Part shown: piece by piece, positions 5,221 through 7,718 of the stretch
Numbering within the stretch: the stretch's first letter is position 1
Layout: the number at the start of each line of letters is the position of its first letter
Assembly (NCBI GenBank): GCA_946631535.1
Contig: CAMPAF010000135.1
Location: 1-7,718 of the forward strand
Length of the DNA: 7,718 nucleotides
DNA from: an uncultured Verrucomicrobiota bacterium
GTDB taxonomy: Bacteria > Verrucomicrobiota > Kiritimatiellia > RFP12 > UBA1067
Direction of reading: 5' to 3'
Position numbers and translations under genes: made by a program
Notes under the pieces: model-generated
The model's input: only the letters and a program-made list of their open reading frames with translations
Databases searched by the model: none
Told to the model about the DNA's origin: nothing

Positions 5221-6768
5221 TTAGTTGGAGCAAAGCGTATAGAGAACGCCGGCGACGACAGCCGAGCCGATGACGCCCGAGACGTTCGGGCCCATCGCCT
5301 GCATGAGGATGAAGTTCGTGGGGTCCTCGGAAAGCGACACCTTGTTGGAGACGCGCGCGGCCATAGGCACGGCGGAGACGCCAGCCGAGCCGATGAGCGG
5401 GTTGACCTTCGTCTTCGAGAACACGTTCATGAGCTTCGCCATCAGAACGCCGGCGGCTGTGCCCACGCAGAAGGCGCAGAGGCCGAGCGCAAGGATGCCG
5501 AGCGTCGTCGCGGAGAGGAACTTCTCGCACGCGAGCTTGGAGCCGACCGAGAGGCCGAGCATGATCGTGACGATGTTGATGAGCGCGTTGGACATCGTGT
5601 CGGCGATGCGGCTCACGGACGGCCCGACCTCCTTCGCGAGGTTGCCGAGCATCAGTGCGCCGATCAGCGGCACGGCCGAGGGGAGCAGCAAGGCGCAGAG
5701 GAGCAGCACGATGAGCGGGAAGCAGACCTTCTCGATCTTCGTCACGGGACGGAGCGGCGGCATCTTGATGAGGCGCTCCTTCTTCGTGGTGAGGGCCTTC
5801 ATGATCGGCGGCTGGATGATCGGGACGAGCGCCATGTAGCTGTAAGCCGCCACGGCGATCGCGCCCAGCAGCTCCGGCGCGAGGCGCGAGGTGAGCCAGA
5901 TCGCGGTCGGGCCGTCTGCGCCGCCGATGATGCCGATCGACGCCGCGGCCTTGAGCGGCCCGCACGCGCCGAAGAAGTCGTTGCCGAACACCGAGCAGAG
6001 CCCGAGCGCGCCGAAGAGCGCGAAGAAGATGCCGAACTGCGCGGCGGCGCCGAGCAGCGCCGTGCGCGGGTTGGCGATCAGAGGGCCGAAGTCCGTCATC
6101 GCGCCAACGCCCATGAAGATCATGATCGGGAAGACACCCGTGTCGATGCCGAACCTGAAGAAGTAGTAGAGGAAGCCGCCGGGCTCGATGATGCCGCCCT
6201 GCATCACCGGGATGCCCGACGCGAGGAAGCTCACGACGCCGTCGTGCATCATCGCCGGAGCCGTCACGCCCGCGAGCGGGCAGTTGGCGAGAAGTCCGCC
6301 GAAGCCGATCGGCAGCAGCAGCAACGGCTCGAAGCCCTTCACGATGGCGAGGTACATGAGCACGATGCAGATCGGAATCATGATCAGCTGGCCGACGCCG
6401 TACGGCATCCCGCCGAGCACCTTCACTTCATGCCCCGCGACGAAGGCGCCGGTGTCGTCGAAATAGCCGCCGACCCACTTGCCTTCCTTGTTCACGTAGC
6501 CGTTGGGCGTCTTGTAGCCGCTCTCCGGATCGTGCGGGTCCTTGCCCTGCATGCTGTTCACGGACACGCGGTCCGCCTCGGCGAAGTTGCCCGTGAGGTA
6601 CGCCGGAGCCTCCTTCTTCATGAAGCCGGACACGCCCAGGTCGTTGCGGAGCTCAAGCACGCGGTTGCGCGTCTGCTTCCAGGGCGCAAGCGTCTCGCCT
6701 TCGCCCTCTCCGGCCTGCACGGCGAATGCGCAGGCGGCAACTATTAAGGCCAACAAAAAGCGTTTCAT
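5221..6768 (-). CDS. oadB: Sodium-translocating oxaloacetate decarboxylase, beta subunit, with exported N-terminal extension
   Basis: Membrane subunit that decarboxylates carboxybiotin and uses the energy to pump sodium out of the cell. It has 515 residues; the Klebsiella subunit has about 430. The core from about 120 onward is typical: [20 protein letters not shown] (145-164), [10 protein letters not shown] with Asp285, Tyr311, and [20 protein letters not shown] with Asn456, Gly460, Ser465 and Arg472. These match the sodium- and proton-pathway residues Asp203, Tyr229, Asn373, Gly377, Ser382 and Arg389 of the Klebsiella protein in identity and spacing. The added N-terminus is a signal peptide ([19 protein letters not shown], cleavage likely after Ala19) and about 95 hydrophilic residues with two similar units, [11 protein letters not shown] and [12 protein letters not shown] (90-112). 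The start is fixed by AAGGAG just upstream and an ATGA overlap with the preceding gene; a start 42 codons upstream is rejected. A lipobox-like VAAC (10-13) is a weaker alternative to cleavage at Ala19. Confidence 0.95.
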   Translation of the reverse strand: MKRFLLALIVAACAFAVQAGEGEGETLAPWKQTRNRVLELRNDLGVSGFMKKEAPAYLTGNFAEADRVSVNSMQGKDPHDPESGYKTPNGYVNKEGKWVGGYFDDTGAFVAGHEVKVLGGMPYGVGQLIMIPICIVLMYLAIVKGFEPLLLLPIGFGGLLANCPLAGVTAPAMMHDGVVSFLASGIPVMQGGIIEPGGFLYYFFRFGIDTGVFPIMIFMGVGAMTDFGPLIANPRTALLGAAAQFGIFFALFGALGLCSVFGNDFFGACGPLKAAASIGIIGGADGPTAIWLTSRLAPELLGAIAVAAYSYMALVPIIQPPIMKALTTKKERLIKMPPLRPVTKIEKVCFPLIVLLLCALLLPSAVPLIGALMLGNLAKEVGPSVSRIADTMSNALINIVTIMLGLSVGSKLACEKFLSATTLGILALGLCAFCVGTAAGVLMAKLMNVFSKTKVNPLIGSAGVSAVPMAARVSNKVSLSEDPTNFILMQAMGPNVSGVIGSAVVAGVLYTLCSN

Positions 6769-6908
6769 TTTTCTCCTTCTGTTTTGTCGATTGCCGTCGG
6801 ATTCAGTTGACCGGCCTTGTGCGCCACAAAGAGCACCAGCCCCGCGACGAGAAGCGCTCCGGTCAGCGCGACGAGAAGCACCAGTATCTGCCAAGGGCCA
6901 AGGAACAT
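6765..6908 (-). CDS. 47-residue single-pass membrane protein, candidate reduced gamma subunit of oxaloacetate decarboxylase
   Basis: The ATG at 6908-6906 has a strong ribosome binding site (AGGAGG at 6923-6918, nine bases upstream), and the stop overlaps the beta-subunit start (ATGA). The product begins [20 protein letters not shown], has one hydrophobic segment from about 7 to 29, and ends in an 18-residue polar tail ([18 protein letters not shown]). Gamma subunits (OadG) are small single-pass membrane proteins with a polar, often metal-binding C-terminal tail that hold alpha and beta together. Position between alpha and beta, topology and the tight spacing all fit that role. However, OadG is usually 80 residues or more, and this one has almost no cytoplasmic domain, so identity rests on context. 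Alternatives are an unrelated small membrane protein or a stability factor for the beta subunit. Confidence 0.8.
   Translation of the reverse strand: MFLGPWQILVLLVALTGALLVAGLVLFVAHKAGQLNPTAIDKTEGEK
6772..6780 (-). promoter_or_regulatory. Ribosome binding site that fixes the beta-subunit start
   Basis: AGAAGGAGA on the minus strand lies three bases (four from the AGGAG core) before the ATG at 6768-6766, inside the end of the 47-residue protein gene. It decides in favour of this start, with its signal peptide, over an ATG 42 codons upstream in the same frame. Confidence 0.8.
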
Positions 6909-6917
6909 GCGGCGCAC

Positions 6918-6923
6918 CCTCCT
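6918..6923 (-). promoter_or_regulatory. Ribosome binding site of the 47-residue membrane protein gene
   Basis: A full AGGAGG on the minus strand, nine bases before the ATG at 6908, in the 19-base gap after the alpha-subunit stop. It is the main evidence that this very short frame is a real gene. Confidence 0.85.
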
Positions 6924-6927
6924 GACG

Positions 6928-7718
6928 TCACCCGATCACCGCCAGCACGTCGCCGGTCGCGACCTTGTCGGTGGCGTTCACGTTCACCGTGACGGTGCCG
7001 TCGCACGGCGCAGTCACGGGCGTCTCCATCTTCATGACGTCCATCACGAGGATCTCGTCGCCCTTGGAGACGGACGAGCCGCTCTGCGCGGTCACGCGGA
7101 GGACCGTTCCGGGAACGGGGGCCTTGACTTCAGTTCCGCCGGCCGGAGCCGCTCCGCCAGCCGCAGGAGCGGCGGCCTTGAGGCCCGCCTCGGCCTTGAA
7201 CGCGACTTCCTTGCCGTTCACCACGGCCTTGCCGTCGCCCTTGATCTCGACGCCGTAGGCCTTGCCGTTGATCGTCACCGTAACGGGACCGCCCTTGCCG
7301 GCGGCAGGCTTCGCAGCCTCGGCGAAGCGGCAGCCCATAGGCGCCTTCGAGGGGTCCTTGAGGAAGAGAATGCCCTTCTCCTTGCAGGAGGCGGCGATGA
7401 AGATGTTCTCGTCGGTGACCGGAAGGCCCGCGTCCTCGAGCATCTTCTTCGCGACCGCCCCGCCCTTCTTCGGGTCGGCGTCGTTCATCTCGAGCACCGT
7501 CTTCGTGGTGGGCTCGGAGTACGCCTTGTTGAGGTCGCTCGACGCCATGAACTCGCTCGCCTTCTTGACGATCTCGGGATCCGGCGGAACGGGGGTCTTG
7601 CCGAAGTAGCCGAGCACCATCTTGGCGTAGCCGGGCGCGAACTTCTTGAACTTGCCGAACATGACGTTCTGGATCGCCTGCTGCGCGTAGAACTGCGAGA
7701 CGGGCGTGACGGACGTGC
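6928..7718 (-). CDS. oadA: Oxaloacetate decarboxylase alpha subunit, C-terminal part with biotinyl domain (5' end cut by window edge)
   Basis: The alpha subunit transfers the carboxyl group of oxaloacetate to biotin. The frame is open to the window edge, and 262 residues are visible. The first complete codons read TSVTPVSQFYAQQAIQNVMF, followed by APGYAKMVLGYFGKTPVPPDPEIV; these are typical of the conserved C-terminal region of the OadA/pyruvate carboxylase family. An internal ATG at 7662 is therefore not the start. An Ala/Pro/Gly-rich linker follows (around 7195-7130), then a biotinyl domain with the site VMKME; the biotinylated Lys is encoded at 7032-7030, 34 residues from the C-terminus, as expected. 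The usual Ala before MKM is Val here, a mild change. The N-terminal carboxyltransferase barrel lies outside the window. Followed by a small membrane protein and beta, this is a Na+-pumping oxaloacetate decarboxylase rather than a soluble carboxylase; methylmalonyl-CoA decarboxylase is unlikely because its alpha and biotin subunits are of a different type. Confidence 0.93.
   Translation of the reverse strand, partial: TSVTPVSQFYAQQAIQNVMFGKFKKFAPGYAKMVLGYFGKTPVPPDPEIVKKASEFMASSDLNKAYSEPTTKTVLEMNDADPKKGGAVAKKMLEDAGLPVTDENIFIAASCKEKGILFLKDPSKAPMGCRFAEAAKPAAGKGGPVTVTINGKAYGVEIKGDGKAVVNGKEVAFKAEAGLKAAAPAAGGAAPAGGTEVKAPVPGTVLRVTAQSGSSVSKGDEILVMDVMKMETPVTAPCDGTVTVNVNATDKVATGDVLAVIG

Noticed and set aside
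6730..6741. Possible lipoprotein box (VAAC) in the beta-subunit signal peptide
   Set aside because: The hydrophobic stretch before the cysteine is short and it continues past it to a good AVQA cleavage site, so an ordinary signal peptide is more likely.
6769..6894. 42-residue N-terminal extension of the beta subunit from an upstream ATG
   Set aside because: It overlaps the 47-residue gene out of frame and is Arg-rich, whereas the ATG at 6768 has a strong ribosome binding site and opens a proper signal peptide.

Overview
The window is a GC-rich bacterial chromosome segment in which every supported gene lies on the minus strand, so it reads from right to left. It holds ordinary housekeeping and energy-metabolism genes: an oxaloacetate decarboxylase sodium pump, NAD and CoA cofactor enzymes, tRNA-Cys, pyruvate phosphate dikinase and ribosomal protein L31. 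I see no mobile element, CRISPR array, phage gene or defence gene. The combination of a biotin-dependent sodium-translocating decarboxylase with PPDK points to an anaerobic or fermentative bacterium that uses PPi-linked PEP/pyruvate exchange and a sodium gradient. A member of the PVC group (for example Kiritimatiellota or a relative) would fit, but this is a guess from gene content and base composition; nothing here proves it.

Layout from right to left. (1) 7718-5221: an oxaloacetate decarboxylase operon. It holds the C-terminal part of the alpha subunit with its biotinyl domain (cut by the window edge), a 47-residue single-pass membrane protein in the place where a gamma subunit is expected, and the membrane beta subunit, which carries an unusual exported N-terminal extension. 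(2) 5214-3334: a promoter followed by a tightly overlapping operon of a 70-residue membrane protein, nadC and coaX, joined by two GTGA start/stop overlaps. (3) 3324-3031: a promoter, a 32-residue very basic protein, tRNA-Cys(GCA) and a clear Rho-independent terminator. (4) 3008-292: ppdK with its own promoter. (5) 260-1: a promoter and the start of rpmE (L31), cut by the left edge.

The most interesting signal is in the short gaps. Four promoter-like sites all have an exact 17-base spacer and a TGN-extended -10 box. Three of them share an identical -35 box (TTGCGC) set inside an inverted repeat whose arms differ in sequence but remain self-complementary. Two of these promoters lie so close to the ATG that their mRNAs should be leaderless, and no Shine-Dalgarno sequence is present there. 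The other points worth a second look are the 47-residue protein, the extension on the beta subunit and the pairing of a tiny basic protein with tRNA-Cys. No longer gene-free stretch exists: all gaps are under 300 bases.
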